Below are positions 51,134-59,216 of a stretch of DNA of 64,000 nt, one piece after another. Location of the stretch: assembly GCF_002101295.1 (NCBI RefSeq), contig NZ_CP020778.1:496001-560000 (forward strand). Direction: 5' to 3'. Below the pieces are notes generated by a model. It had not been told where the DNA came from. It saw only the letters and a program-made list of their open reading frames with translations, and did no database searches. A program made the position numbers and the translations under genes. Each line of letters starts with the position of its first letter. Position 1 is the first letter of the stretch. This stretch comes from Candidatus Pelagibacter sp. RS40 (GTDB lineage Bacteria; Pseudomonadota; Alphaproteobacteria; Pelagibacterales; Pelagibacteraceae).

Positions 51134-52285
51134 CTATCTCCTATATATTATTTTGTCCTGGTTTAATTCTGATAAATTTTTGCAACCCATTAGTATCATA
51201 TTTCTTCTAATTTCAGCTTGCATATTATGTAGCAATCTTTCTACACCTACTTGACCTCCGGCTCCAAGGCTAAAAAGGAAAGCTTTCCCAAAACTACATG
51301 CTTTTGCGCCTGCCGCAAGGGCTTTTAACACATGTGTTCCTCTTCTTACCCCACCATCTAGTATTATCTCTAGCTTATCACCCACAGCATCTGCAATTGC
51401 TTTAACTTGATCAAATGGAGATCTTGATCCATCTAATTGCCTACCACCATGATTTGAGATCATTATTGCAGTACATCCAATATCCACTGCTCTTTTGGCA
51501 TCCTCAACTGACATAACACCTTTTAAAGCAAATGGTCCATTCCATTTCTTAATACAATACTCTGCATCACTCCAATTCATCTTTGGATCATATTGCTCAT
51601 TAATATAATCAATGACAGATTTAGCGATATTTGTACCTTTGTCTGTTTTATGTTTGATATTCGCTAATTCAAACTTTTTATTTGTTAAATAATTTAAAAC
51701 CCATTGAGGTCTCATCGCAAAACTCATTAAACTTTCCAGAGTAAATTTAGGTGGTGTAGTAAATCCAGTTCTATGATCTCTTTCTCTATTACCCGCAACT
51801 AAGGTATCTACAGTCAAACATAGTCCATCAAAGTTTGCTCTTCGACATCTATCAATTAGATCATCAGTAAAAGATTTATCTTTATGAATATAAAGTTGAA
51901 ATAATTTTGGTCCACTTGAAACATTTGCAATCTCCTCAATTGAGAATGAAGCCATAGTAGACATACTGTACATGGTGTTAAATTTTTCTGCTGCTCTGGC
52001 TGATGCTTTATCACCATCCGGGTGATATAAACTTTGCATTGCTGTTGGAGATAAAAAAATAGGCATATCAATTTTTCTACCAAAAATTTCTGTCTTCAGA
52101 TCAGGTTCTCCTACACTTGTTAAAATACTTGGAACTAAGTCACAATCATCAAAAGCATTTGTGTTTCTTTTAAGAGTTGCTTCATCATCTGCTCCCCCAT
52201 CAATATAATGAAAAATTGGGTCTGGTAACTTGCTTTTTGCAAGTTTTCTAAAATCTTCAAAATTGTAGCAATCTTTAACTTTCAT
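51134..52285 (-). CDS. FMN-dependent alpha-hydroxyacid dehydrogenase (LldD/glycolate-oxidase-like)
   Basis: Oxidises an L-2-hydroxyacid such as L-lactate or glycolate. The 383-residue TIM-barrel enzyme has YIDGGADDEATLKRN, FLSPTAMQSLYHPDGD, LCLTVDTLVAGNRERDHRTG, and the active-site ISNHGGRQLDGSRSPFDQ with catalytic His and substrate Arg (about residues 276-293). ILDGGVRRGTHVLKAL completes the FMN phosphate site. It follows the PagL-like gene by 14 bp and heads the aminotransferase-glcDEF run. The choice between lactate and glycolate is not clear from sequence. Confidence 0.9.
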   Translation of the reverse strand: MKVKDCYNFEDFRKLAKSKLPDPIFHYIDGGADDEATLKRNTNAFDDCDLVPSILTSVGEPDLKTEIFGRKIDMPIFLSPTAMQSLYHPDGDKASARAAEKFNTMYSMSTMASFSIEEIANVSSGPKLFQLYIHKDKSFTDDLIDRCRRANFDGLCLTVDTLVAGNRERDHRTGFTTPPKFTLESLMSFAMRPQWVLNYLTNKKFELANIKHKTDKGTNIAKSVIDYINEQYDPKMNWSDAEYCIKKWNGPFALKGVMSVEDAKRAVDIGCTAIMISNHGGRQLDGSRSPFDQVKAIADAVGDKLEIILDGGVRRGTHVLKALAAGAKACSFGKAFLFSLGAGGQVGVERLLHNMQAEIRRNMILMGCKNLSELNQDKIIYRR

Positions 52286-52299
52286 ACCTTAGGGAACTG

Positions 52300-52797
52300 T
52301 CAGTAAATTTTTATAAAATTAAACATATAACTATTAGCGCCCGGATTTTTATCTCCTAGGCTGGCGTTAGAAATATGATTATAAGATAATCCGATTTCAC
52401 TTTGATTTGATATCTCAAAAGATATCTGAATTTCAGTTTTAAATTCAATCACATGTCCTAAATCTTTTCCATCTCCCTCATCATAAAGGCCAGGTGTAAA
52501 GCTTGGTGTGAACGTGAAAGATCCGTTTTTTTTTGGGATTTGAAAACCTGTATATATATATTTCGCATTATCAGCTGTTATGAATGCACCAGTCACAGGC
52601 TGAAGAGTACCAAAAGAAGTTTCTCTATATAAATCCTCATTTATATGTTGAATTCCAAAAAGATTTGATTTTTTTCCATCATCACTGAAATCAAACATAC
52701 CTGTGTAAAAGCTCCATTTGTTTCCAGAATTTTCAGCGTTCACAAAATTTGGAAACGATAAAACACAACAAATAACTAAGCTAATTATTGATCTCAT
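52300..52797 (-). CDS. PagL-like outer-membrane lipid A 3-O-deacylase homolog
   Basis: A 165-residue protein with a signal peptide (about residues 1-21, cleaved near VNA-EN) and alternating beta-strands ending in an aromatic Tyr, as in outer-membrane barrels. LGHVIEFKTEIQISFEI and GLSYNHISNASLGDKNPGANS (key H141, S143, N144) match the PagL family catalytic segment. In P. aeruginosa PagL the triad is His126, Ser128 and Glu140. The Glu position, 14 residues after the His, is Asn155 here. The ccm genes lie 11 bp upstream. It may be inactive or use another acid. Confidence 0.72.
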   Translation of the reverse strand: MRSIISLVICCVLSFPNFVNAENSGNKWSFYTGMFDFSDDGKKSNLFGIQHINEDLYRETSFGTLQPVTGAFITADNAKYIYTGFQIPKKNGSFTFTPSFTPGLYDEGDGKDLGHVIEFKTEIQISFEISNQSEIGLSYNHISNASLGDKNPGANSYMFNFIKIY

Positions 52798-52808
52798 GGT
52801 AAATTGAG

Positions 52809-53174
52809 TTACTTTATAGTTACTTTTCTAATAATTAAAAGACCACCAAAAATAAATAAAATAAGGGGTAATCCCCATAAAAAAATTGTATTTTTATTCA
52901 CTTCTGGCTCATAAACAATCCACTCACCATATTTTTCTTTTAAAAATTTGTATATCTCATCTTCGGTATTTCCCTCTTTAATTTTAATTTGAATTAATTT
53001 TTTCATACTCAATGCAAAATCTGATTGAGAATCATAAACAGATTGACCTTGGCAAATTAAACATCGTAAATTCTTAGTTATGTGATCAATATTCTTGTTT
53101 TGATCTGCAAAAGAGATATTGGAATGTAAAGTGGTTATTATTAATATTAAGACTGTCAAAATAATTTTTTTCAT
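52809..53174 (-). CDS. ccmH: Cytochrome c maturation protein CcmH
   Basis: Membrane-anchored thiol protein that reduces apocytochrome c cysteines for heme ligation. The 121-residue protein has an N-terminal signal, the redox motif LRCLICQGQSVYDSQSDFA (C38, C41), a helical part YKFLKEKYGEWIVYEP, and a C-terminal membrane helix (about 98-115). It is the short (CcmL/CycL) form without the CcmI-like C-terminal domain. Its start overlaps the ccmG 3' end by 4 bp. Confidence 0.95.
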   Translation of the reverse strand: MKKIILTVLILIITTLHSNISFADQNKNIDHITKNLRCLICQGQSVYDSQSDFALSMKKLIQIKIKEGNTEDEIYKFLKEKYGEWIVYEPEVNKNTIFLWGLPLILFIFGGLLIIRKVTIK

Positions 53175-53695
53175 TTTTTAATTAAACTAATTATATTTTC
53201 ATAATCATCTTGGTCTAATGGTCCAATAAATTTTTTGATAATTTTATATTCATTATTAATTAAGTATGTTTCAGGAACACCTATAGCACCAAGCTCAATT
53301 GATTTTATTCCATCACTATCTACCAAAACCTCATCGTATGGGTTTCCAAGATCAGATAGAAATTTTTTTGAATTATCTAAGTTATCTTTATAGTTTATTC
53401 CTATTAAATTTATGTCAAATCTCTCATTCAGATTTATCAAGTAAGGATGTTCAGCTTTACATGGCAAACACCATGAAGCCCAAATATTAATTAAATTTAA
53501 CTCATTTTCTAGCAATAAATCATTAAGAAAAATATTTTTTCCTGAATAAAGCTCTTTAAGTGAAATTGAATTATTTAACATTTTAGTTTCTGACTGTGGG
53601 GAATAATTTTTTTCTTCTTTCAAACCTAAAAGCAAAACAAAAAAAATTGCTACTATTAGACTTACAATAAAATAAAAAATCTTATTATTTTTCAT
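53171..53695 (-). CDS. ccmG: Periplasmic thioredoxin CcmG/DsbE
   Basis: Keeps apocytochrome c and CcmH cysteines reduced. The 174-residue protein has one N-terminal membrane anchor (about residues 8-25) and a thioredoxin fold with WASWCLPCKAEHP (C76, C79). IGVPETYLINNEYKI holds the cis-Pro. The GVPET motif is typical of CcmG rather than other thioredoxins. It overlaps the ccmF 3' end by 11 bp. Confidence 0.95.
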   Translation of the reverse strand: MKNNKIFYFIVSLIVAIFFVLLLGLKEEKNYSPQSETKMLNNSISLKELYSGKNIFLNDLLLENELNLINIWASWCLPCKAEHPYLINLNERFDINLIGINYKDNLDNSKKFLSDLGNPYDEVLVDSDGIKSIELGAIGVPETYLINNEYKIIKKFIGPLDQDDYENIISLIKK

Positions 53696-55559
53696 TTAAT
53701 TTAAAGAAGCTGAATACACCACCAAGTGACATCAATAATACTGATATCCAGATCCAAATCATTAAAGGTTTGTGTTGGTATCTAACATTAAAAAAACCAT
53801 CATTTTTAATAAGGCTGAAAACTAAAAAATTATCTGAAAATAGTGTTGATGAAATATCTGCTTCACTTGTGATGGTTTCGGGTTGGCTATAAACTCTAAT
53901 TTCTGGTTTAAAATGAATAATTTTTCCATTGTCATTAAGTTTGAATTCACCTACTAATTTTTTAAAATTTGAATCACTTTCAACTTTTACATTCTCGAAA
54001 ATTAATTTTTTATTTAAAAAATTAATTTCATCACCAACCTTCATGTTTGCCGAATTTTCTTTAGATAAAATACCATTGAATAAAATACTAAGCATAAAAA
54101 TACTAAAACCAAGATGGGAAACTTTTTGAGATAAATTGGAATTTTTTTTTTGAAAACTATTTATTACATTAAAAAATAAATAAAAACTGAAGGTAAATAA
54201 CAAAGTTGAGAATAAATAATTTGTATTAGTATTTAAAACAATAAAAAAGGAAATTACAAAAGATAAAATTAAAAAAATAATTTGTGATATATTTAGTTTA
54301 TTTATTTTATCTTTTATCCATTTTATATTTGGTCCTAATGCCATAAAAAATAAAAAAGGTATAAGAAATGGAACTATTAATTTATGATAAAATGGTGGTC
54401 CTACCGAAATTTTGGCGTCATTAATAACTTCAAGAAAAATTGGATATGCTGTCCCAACTAATACTACTGATAAAAAAAACATCATAAACCAGTTATTGAT
54501 TAATATACTTGTCTCTCTACTAACTAAGAATGATCTTTGGTATGTATCTGGAAAATTTTTTTGATTAAAAAAGAAAATAAAAACTGCCAGTAAAACAAGA
54601 AATAATAGGAATGTTAGTATAAACACTCCTCTGGATGGATCATTAGCAAATGTGTGAATTGAATTGAGTATCCCTGATCTTACTAAAAAGGTTCCACTCA
54701 TACTTAATGAAAATGTTGTGATTGATAAAATTACAGTCCAAGAATGAAAAATATTTCTATTTTTAAGAACTATTATTGAATGAAGCAATGCAGTCAAACA
54801 AAACCAAGGCATCAATGAAACATTTTCGACCGGGTCCCAAAACCAGAATCCACCCCATCCTAATTCATAGTAAGCCCATATAGATCCTAGAAGTATTCCC
54901 ACTGATAGAAATATCCAAGATATTAAAATCCAATTTTTAATATGAGATGCCCAAACATTATCTACAGTTTTAGTAATTAAAGCTGCTAATGATGCAGAAA
55001 AAATAATAGAGGTTCCAACATAACCCACATATAAAAGTGGTGGATGTATTGCAAGTGCTGGATCTTGCAAAATTGGATTTAAACCTAAACCTTCATTAGG
55101 TATTGGTAAAATATTTAAAAATGGGTTTGATGTAAAAAGAATAAAGAGTAAAAAACCTAAAATAATAATTTCCTGAAATAAAATTGTTAAAATTCTATAT
55201 CTTACATTCATCTTTTTTGAAGTAACAAAAAAAATGAACAAAAAGAAAGTTAGTACCAATAACCACAACAGTAGACTTCCCTCATGATTGCCCCAGGTAC
55301 CTGATATTTTATAAAAAAGAGGTTTTAACGTATGAGAATTATTGAACACTGTAATATTTGAAAAGTCAGAAAAAACAAAAGCAAAAACTAGGGTAAAAAA
55401 ACTTAAAATTGTCATAAATAGTTGTACTGACAAAGTTGCAAAAAATGTTAGATCAATTTTTTTGTCAAAATTTTTTGAGGAAATATATGATTTAAATATT
55501 AAGTATACAGATGCAAATAAACAAATATATAATGAATAAGCTCCGATTTGATTAATCAT
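53685..55559 (-). CDS. ccmF: Cytochrome c heme lyase subunit CcmF
   Basis: Large membrane protein that attaches heme to apocytochrome c. The 624-residue protein has about 15 hydrophobic helices. Near residue 90 is KISGTWGNHEGSLLLW, and the WWD-type heme-handling domain is seen in GWGGFWFWDPVENVSLMPW (about 234-252). LLYVGYVGTSIIFSASLAAL and the SMSGTFLVRSGILNSIHTFA segment (key residues R, S and H) are conserved. The ccmE gene is 2 bp upstream. Confidence 0.96.
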   Translation of the reverse strand: MINQIGAYSLYICLFASVYLIFKSYISSKNFDKKIDLTFFATLSVQLFMTILSFFTLVFAFVFSDFSNITVFNNSHTLKPLFYKISGTWGNHEGSLLLWLLVLTFFLFIFFVTSKKMNVRYRILTILFQEIIILGFLLFILFTSNPFLNILPIPNEGLGLNPILQDPALAIHPPLLYVGYVGTSIIFSASLAALITKTVDNVWASHIKNWILISWIFLSVGILLGSIWAYYELGWGGFWFWDPVENVSLMPWFCLTALLHSIIVLKNRNIFHSWTVILSITTFSLSMSGTFLVRSGILNSIHTFANDPSRGVFILTFLLFLVLLAVFIFFFNQKNFPDTYQRSFLVSRETSILINNWFMMFFLSVVLVGTAYPIFLEVINDAKISVGPPFYHKLIVPFLIPFLFFMALGPNIKWIKDKINKLNISQIIFLILSFVISFFIVLNTNTNYLFSTLLFTFSFYLFFNVINSFQKKNSNLSQKVSHLGFSIFMLSILFNGILSKENSANMKVGDEINFLNKKLIFENVKVESDSNFKKLVGEFKLNDNGKIIHFKPEIRVYSQPETITSEADISSTLFSDNFLVFSLIKNDGFFNVRYQHKPLMIWIWISVLLMSLGGVFSFFKLNEK

Positions 55560-55561
55560 TT

Positions 55562-55981
55562 CTAATTTCCTTGCATTGCCTCTTTAACCTCTGGAGGCAT
55601 ATAATTTTCATCATGTTTTGCTAAAATTTTTTCTGCTTTTAAATATTTTTTATCTTCTAAATATCCCTCTGCAACTACTCCTTTTCCCTCTTCAAATAAG
55701 TTGGGTACAGCTCCACTAAAAGTTACAATTATCTCATTTTTAAAATCAGTAATTACAAATTTTAAATTTTTATTTTCAATTTCTATTGAGTTTTTTTTAA
55801 CCATCCCACCAACTCTTATCTTTTTACTTTCTATTTGATTTAAATTATTTATGTCGGTCGGTGATTTGAAAAATACTACATTTTCTTTTAATGAATTGAT
55901 CACCAAAAAAGTGATAAGAATTGCTGAAGTGAATACTAAAATAATAAAAAAGGCTCGTATCTTGACTTTTTTACCATACAT
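55562..55981 (-). CDS. ccmE: Cytochrome c maturation heme chaperone CcmE
   Basis: Carries heme covalently on a histidine from CcmC to CcmF. The 139-residue protein has one N-terminal membrane helix (about 10-30) and a beta-barrel with [11 protein letters not shown] and [16 protein letters not shown]. The heme-binding motif LAKHDENY (H123, Y127) is intact. The tail after the motif is short. It lies 12 bp downstream of ccmD. Confidence 0.95.
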   Translation of the reverse strand: MYGKKVKIRAFFIILVFTSAILITFLVINSLKENVVFFKSPTDINNLNQIESKKIRVGGMVKKNSIEIENKNLKFVITDFKNEIIVTFSGAVPNLFEEGKGVVAEGYLEDKKYLKAEKILAKHDENYMPPEVKEAMQGN

Positions 55982-55993
55982 GAAAATCTAAAG

Positions 55994-56227
55994 TTAAATT
56001 TTAGATGTTGAAGTACTTGATAAAATTCCTCTGTAAATTTCTTGCTCTTTTGCAATTTCAGCTTTTTCAATATCTAAATTTCTAAATTTAGCCTGAAAGT
56101 TCCTTAACTCTTTATTTAGCTGAATTTTAGTTACGAAATATAAAGTACCAAAACTTAACAAAGTAAACATGAAAGATGACCAAACATATAAACCGTATCC
56201 GTTCATGTTTAAAATTTCACTTATCAT
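55994..56227 (-). CDS. ccmD: Heme exporter protein CcmD
   Basis: Small membrane protein that helps release holo-CcmE from CcmABC. The 77-residue protein begins with MNGYGLYVWSSFMFTLL (about residues 8-24), which matches the short CcmD pattern GGYGxYVWxAY, and has one membrane helix (about 14-34). A charged coiled-coil-like tail follows, longer than in most CcmD proteins. The start overlaps the ccmC 3' end by 4 bp, and it occupies the usual place between ccmC and ccmE. Confidence 0.85.
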   Translation of the reverse strand: MISEILNMNGYGLYVWSSFMFTLLSFGTLYFVTKIQLNKELRNFQAKFRNLDIEKAEIAKEQEIYRGILSSTSTSKI

Positions 56228-56931
56228 AATCTATCTAATCCTTTATTTTTAATCTTTAGCAGTTCTGTATGATATTTCATTAAAAATATTAAAATTGAGA
56301 AAAGTGCAAATGCCGCAGTCATTATACCTAATGGCATGAGCATAGTTGAGTGAATAGTGGTTTCCTTAAATACATTTACAGAAGACGGTTGATGTAAAGT
56401 TGACCACCAGTCAACAGAAAATTTAATTATTGGAACATTTATTAATCCAAAAATTGCAATGTATGAACTAAGTTTAATTGATTTCTTTTCATCCTCAAAA
56501 ATTTTCCAACTCAGCATGAACATCAAGTAAAATACAGCGAGAAGTAACATTGATGTAATTCTAGCATCCCAAGCCCACCAGGTACCCCATGTGGGTTTTC
56601 CCCAGATTGAGCCTGTAACCAATGCAATAATATTAAATACAAAGCCAGATGGTGCTAAACTTTTAGAAATTAAAATAAAATTTTTATTTTTAAAAATTAA
56701 AATTCCAAAAGATAAGATTGATATAACAGAAAATATGCCAAGTGAAATCCAAGCTGCAGGAACATGAACATACATTATCCTTACAGAGTCGCTTTGTTTA
56801 TAATCCTCAGGAGAAAGTACCAAAGCTTCAAACAATCCAAGAATTAAAACTGCAATAAATAACGCAAAAATAAATTTCTGAAGCTTATTAATAACCTTTA
56901 AAGTGTTACTAGGATTAAAATAATTTAACAT
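56224..56931 (-). CDS. ccmC: Heme transporter CcmC
   Basis: Loads heme onto CcmE. The 235-residue protein has six hydrophobic helices. The tryptophan-rich heme motif is in WGKPTWGTWWAWDARITSML (about 116-135), and flanking heme-ligand histidines sit in MYVHVPAAWIS (about residue 52) and STLHQPSSVN. It is the first gene of the ccmC-D-E-F-G-H run. The ccmA, ccmB and ccmI genes are not in the window. A 170-bp spacer separates it from hspQ. Confidence 0.96.
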   Translation of the reverse strand: MLNYFNPSNTLKVINKLQKFIFALFIAVLILGLFEALVLSPEDYKQSDSVRIMYVHVPAAWISLGIFSVISILSFGILIFKNKNFILISKSLAPSGFVFNIIALVTGSIWGKPTWGTWWAWDARITSMLLLAVFYLMFMLSWKIFEDEKKSIKLSSYIAIFGLINVPIIKFSVDWWSTLHQPSSVNVFKETTIHSTMLMPLGIMTAAFALFSILIFLMKYHTELLKIKNKGLDRL

Positions 56932-56974
56932 GAGTTTTTATAACATAAATAATCGATATAAATTTTGATAAATC

Positions 56975-57033
56975 GTCTGACCGAGAATACTGAGGGAGAT
57001 AAAAATGGAATTAATAAGCATTCTCAGCCAGAT
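56975..57033. other. Interrupted inverted repeat in the ccmC-hspQ spacer
   Basis: GTCTG (56975-56979) pairs with CAGAT (57029-57033), and GAGAAT (56983-56988) pairs with ATTCTC (57020-57025), leaving a 31-base apical loop. The 170-bp spacer is the longest gene-free stretch in the window. The structure lies about 45 bp upstream of the ccmC start on the minus strand. I recognise no known riboswitch in it, and neither strand is clearly favoured. Confidence 0.35.
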
Positions 57034-57101
57034 ATAAGTTAATAATATTTATAAGTTATGACTTCTGTTTGTATAAAATGTGTTAAAAAGTAGGCTTTCG
57101 A

Positions 57102-57422
57102 TTAATTTGAAGGTTTAAAATAACTTGAGCCTTTTTTCCCCGAAAAAATCTCATTTATCAATGGATGTTTAATGGGTTCTTCCGAGTCGTCTGTTAAAAG
57201 ATTTTGTTCTGACACGTATGCTTCATATGTTATTTCATCATTTTCAGCGAGTAGGTGATAAAAAGGCTGGTCTTTTCTAGGTCTAACGTTTTTAGGTATT
57301 GATTGGTACCATTCTTCTGAATTATTAAATTCAAAATCCACATCATAAATCACACCTCTAAATTCGAAGTGCTTATGCTTTACTACATCACCTATTGAAA
57401 ATTTAGCTTTTTGAATGCTCAC
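57102..57422 (-). CDS. hspQ: HspQ/YccV-family heat shock protein
   Basis: Small protein that binds hemimethylated DNA in vitro and acts as a specificity factor for Lon in enterobacteria. The 106-residue protein has KFSIGDVVKHKHFEFRGVIYDVD at the N-terminus (key G, V, H, RGV and D residues), YQSIPKNVRPRKDQPFYHLL, and AYVSEQNLL, all typical of the family. Translation starts at GTG (57422-57420), since no ATG fits, and without a clear ribosome-binding site. A perfect palindrome lies five bases upstream. Confidence 0.9.
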   Translation of the reverse strand: MSIQKAKFSIGDVVKHKHFEFRGVIYDVDFEFNNSEEWYQSIPKNVRPRKDQPFYHLLAENDEITYEAYVSEQNLLTDDSEEPIKHPLINEIFSGKKGSSYFKPSN

Positions 57423-57426
57423 TAAA

Positions 57427-57442
57427 CAAATATGGATATTTG
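57427..57442. promoter_or_regulatory. Palindrome between hspQ and yciB, candidate operator
   Basis: CAAATAT-GG-ATATTTG is a perfect 7-bp inverted repeat with a 2-base centre, five bases upstream of the hspQ GTG and 57 bp upstream of the yciB start. Two bases are too few for an RNA loop, so a protein-binding site in the divergent promoter region is more likely than a hairpin. AT-rich palindromes can arise by chance in this genome. Confidence 0.35.
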
Positions 57443-57499
57443 AAAAAAAAAATCAATAAAAAAAATATGATTGTTTTATTAATCTGATAATATGTAGCA

Positions 57500-58051
57500 G
57501 TGAATAAATCTTTCTTAAAATTTATTACAGATATTGGACCTTTAGTAATTTTTTTTTTCTTTTATTATAATAACGATAAAAATTTAAAAATAGCTATACC
57601 TCCACTCATAGTTGCAACTATAATTGCAGTTCTTATAGTTTGGATACTAGAGAAAAAAATTCCAATGGTTCCACTGATAAGTGGAGTGTTAATTACATTA
57701 TTTGGAGGTTTAACAATATATTTTGATAATCCAGTTTTCATCTACATGAAGCCCACAATAATTAATATTTTATTCGCGTTAGCCTTATTTTTCGGAAAAT
57801 ATTTTACAGATGAGCCTGTTTTAAAAAAAATTTTAGGAAAATCTTTACCATTAAGTGACGAAGGCTGGAAAATCTTAAATAATAGATGGATGTATTTCTT
57901 TTTTGGTCTTGCATTATTAAATGAAGTAATTTGGCGAACGCAAACAGAGGAGTTTTGGGTTAACTTCAAAGTTTGGGGAATGCTTCCAATCACATTTATT
58001 TTTACTGCTTTTCAAATTGGTCTGATTAACAAGTACAAGATAAATGAATAG
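57500..58051 (+). CDS. yciB: Inner-membrane septation protein A family (YciB/IspZ)
   Basis: Five-helix inner-membrane protein linked to septation and envelope synthesis. The 183-residue protein has the family opening FITDIGPLVIFFFFYY, the middle WILEKKIPMVPLISGVLITLFGGLT, and the C-terminal WKILNNRWMYFFFGLALLNEVIWR and FWVNFKVWGMLP (key W, N and E residues). The start is a GTG at 57500. It is divergent from hspQ and overlaps the following gene by 8 bp. Confidence 0.92.
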   Translation: MNKSFLKFITDIGPLVIFFFFYYNNDKNLKIAIPPLIVATIIAVLIVWILEKKIPMVPLISGVLITLFGGLTIYFDNPVFIYMKPTIINILFALALFFGKYFTDEPVLKKILGKSLPLSDEGWKILNNRWMYFFFGLALLNEVIWRTQTEEFWVNFKVWGMLPITFIFTAFQIGLINKYKINE

Positions 58052-58388
58052 AAACTTAAAACTTGTTGTAAATAACTTAAAAAAAGATGAGGAAATAAAG
58101 TATTTTTTCGAAAAGAATGAGTTGAAAATTATTTTGGATCTCTATGCTAAAATGGTATCTGAAGGATCTTGGAGAGACTACGGGCTTTCTATTTCTAGCA
58201 AACAAGTAAGTTTTAGTGTTTTTAAAAATGCTGCAGAAAATGCTATCTATAAAATTTGTAAAAATTTTAAACCATCAAACAAAAACTTAAGATATTTGAT
58301 CACTGATACCAATGGTAAGATATTAAAAAATTCATTTGATCTTGAAAATTTATTAAAGAATACTAATTGGAAAAAATTAAAAAATTAA
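58044..58388 (+). CDS. DUF2794 family protein
   Basis: A 114-residue cytoplasmic protein without membrane segments. The pattern FFEKNELKIILDLYAKMVSEG, then SWRDYGLSI and VSFSVFKNAAENAIYKICK, matches DUF2794, a small family mainly of alphaproteobacteria with no known function (key residues are E-L, L-Y, W-R-D-Y and F-S-V-F). The gene overlaps yciB by 8 bp and abuts the convergent Bax-inhibitor gene with no spacer. Confidence 0.75.
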   Translation: MNRNLKLVVNNLKKDEEIKYFFEKNELKIILDLYAKMVSEGSWRDYGLSISSKQVSFSVFKNAAENAIYKICKNFKPSNKNLRYLITDTNGKILKNSFDLENLLKNTNWKKLKN

Positions 58389-59147
58389 TTATCTTCTCTG
58401 ACCAAAGAGTCTCAGCAACATTATAAATAAATTAATGAAATCTAAATACAAAGTTAAAGCACCCATAACTGCTTTTTTGCCCATTAATTCTCCAGTGTCT
58501 GAGGCAACATACATATTCTTAATCTTTTGAGTATCATAAGCAGTTAAGCCCACGAAAATTAATACTCCAATTATAGAAATTGCAAAATACATCATAGAAG
58601 ATTTAAGAAAAATGTTAACTAGTGAAGCAATAATAATTCCAATCAAGCCCATCATTAAAAAAGATCCAAATTTAGTTAGATCTCTTCTTGTTGTGTAACC
58701 GTAAATACTCATTGCACCAAAAGTTGCTGAAGATATGAAAAATACTCTAGTAACACTTAAACCTGTGTAAACTAAAAGAATTGAGGACAAAGAAAGACCC
58801 ATTAAAGCTGCGAATATCCAAAAGGTAGTTTGAGCTTTTGATGAACTCATTTTATTAATTCCAAAACTCATGTAAAAAACTATTGCAAGAGGTGCGAGCA
58901 TTACTACCCACTTTAATCCTGACATATATATAGTATTACCAAATTCAGTTAATGCAACAATTGAACCATTTGCATCTGTAACAACCGACATTTTGAAAGA
59001 TAACAGTGCTATAATTCCAGTTAACAGAACTCCTGTAGCCATATAGTTATATACTTTTAACATGTAGGCTCTTAAACCTTCATCCATTGCAACTGCTTGT
59101 TTTGCAATTGTAGATTTATTTAAAATATTTTCTTTGTTGAATTCCAT
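58389..59147 (-). CDS. Bax inhibitor-1/YccA family membrane protein
   Basis: A 252-residue inner-membrane protein with seven predicted helices. YNYMATGVLLTGIIALLSF, GFALM-like segment WIFAALMGLSLSSILLVYTG, and the C-terminal GLTAYDTQKIKNMY (near residue 205) followed by ALTLYLDFINLFIMLLRLFG are classic for the family. In bacteria these proteins interact with FtsH or act as proton-sensitive calcium channels; the role here is not known. A 69-bp AT-rich spacer separates it from the divergent aldo-keto reductase gene. Confidence 0.93.
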   Translation of the reverse strand: MEFNKENILNKSTIAKQAVAMDEGLRAYMLKVYNYMATGVLLTGIIALLSFKMSVVTDANGSIVALTEFGNTIYMSGLKWVVMLAPLAIVFYMSFGINKMSSSKAQTTFWIFAALMGLSLSSILLVYTGLSVTRVFFISSATFGAMSIYGYTTRRDLTKFGSFLMMGLIGIIIASLVNIFLKSSMMYFAISIIGVLIFVGLTAYDTQKIKNMYVASDTGELMGKKAVMGALTLYLDFINLFIMLLRLFGQRR

Positions 59148-59216
59148 AAGATTTATATAATATCATATTTCTATATTTTCAAGCCACCAAAATATAAGTA
59201 AAAATAACTTTAAAAA

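Noticed and set aside
57005-57037. 10-codon plus-strand leader peptide with GGAG six bases upstream
   Set aside because: The next plus-strand gene starts over 450 bp away, beyond an antisense hspQ, so no target is evident; noted only within the spacer finding.
56960-57040. TPP (THI) riboswitch upstream of ccmC, suggested by a CTGAGA-like run on the minus strand
   Set aside because: The second conserved half of the THI element (CCTGATCTGG and following bases) is missing, and ccmC is not a thiamine gene.
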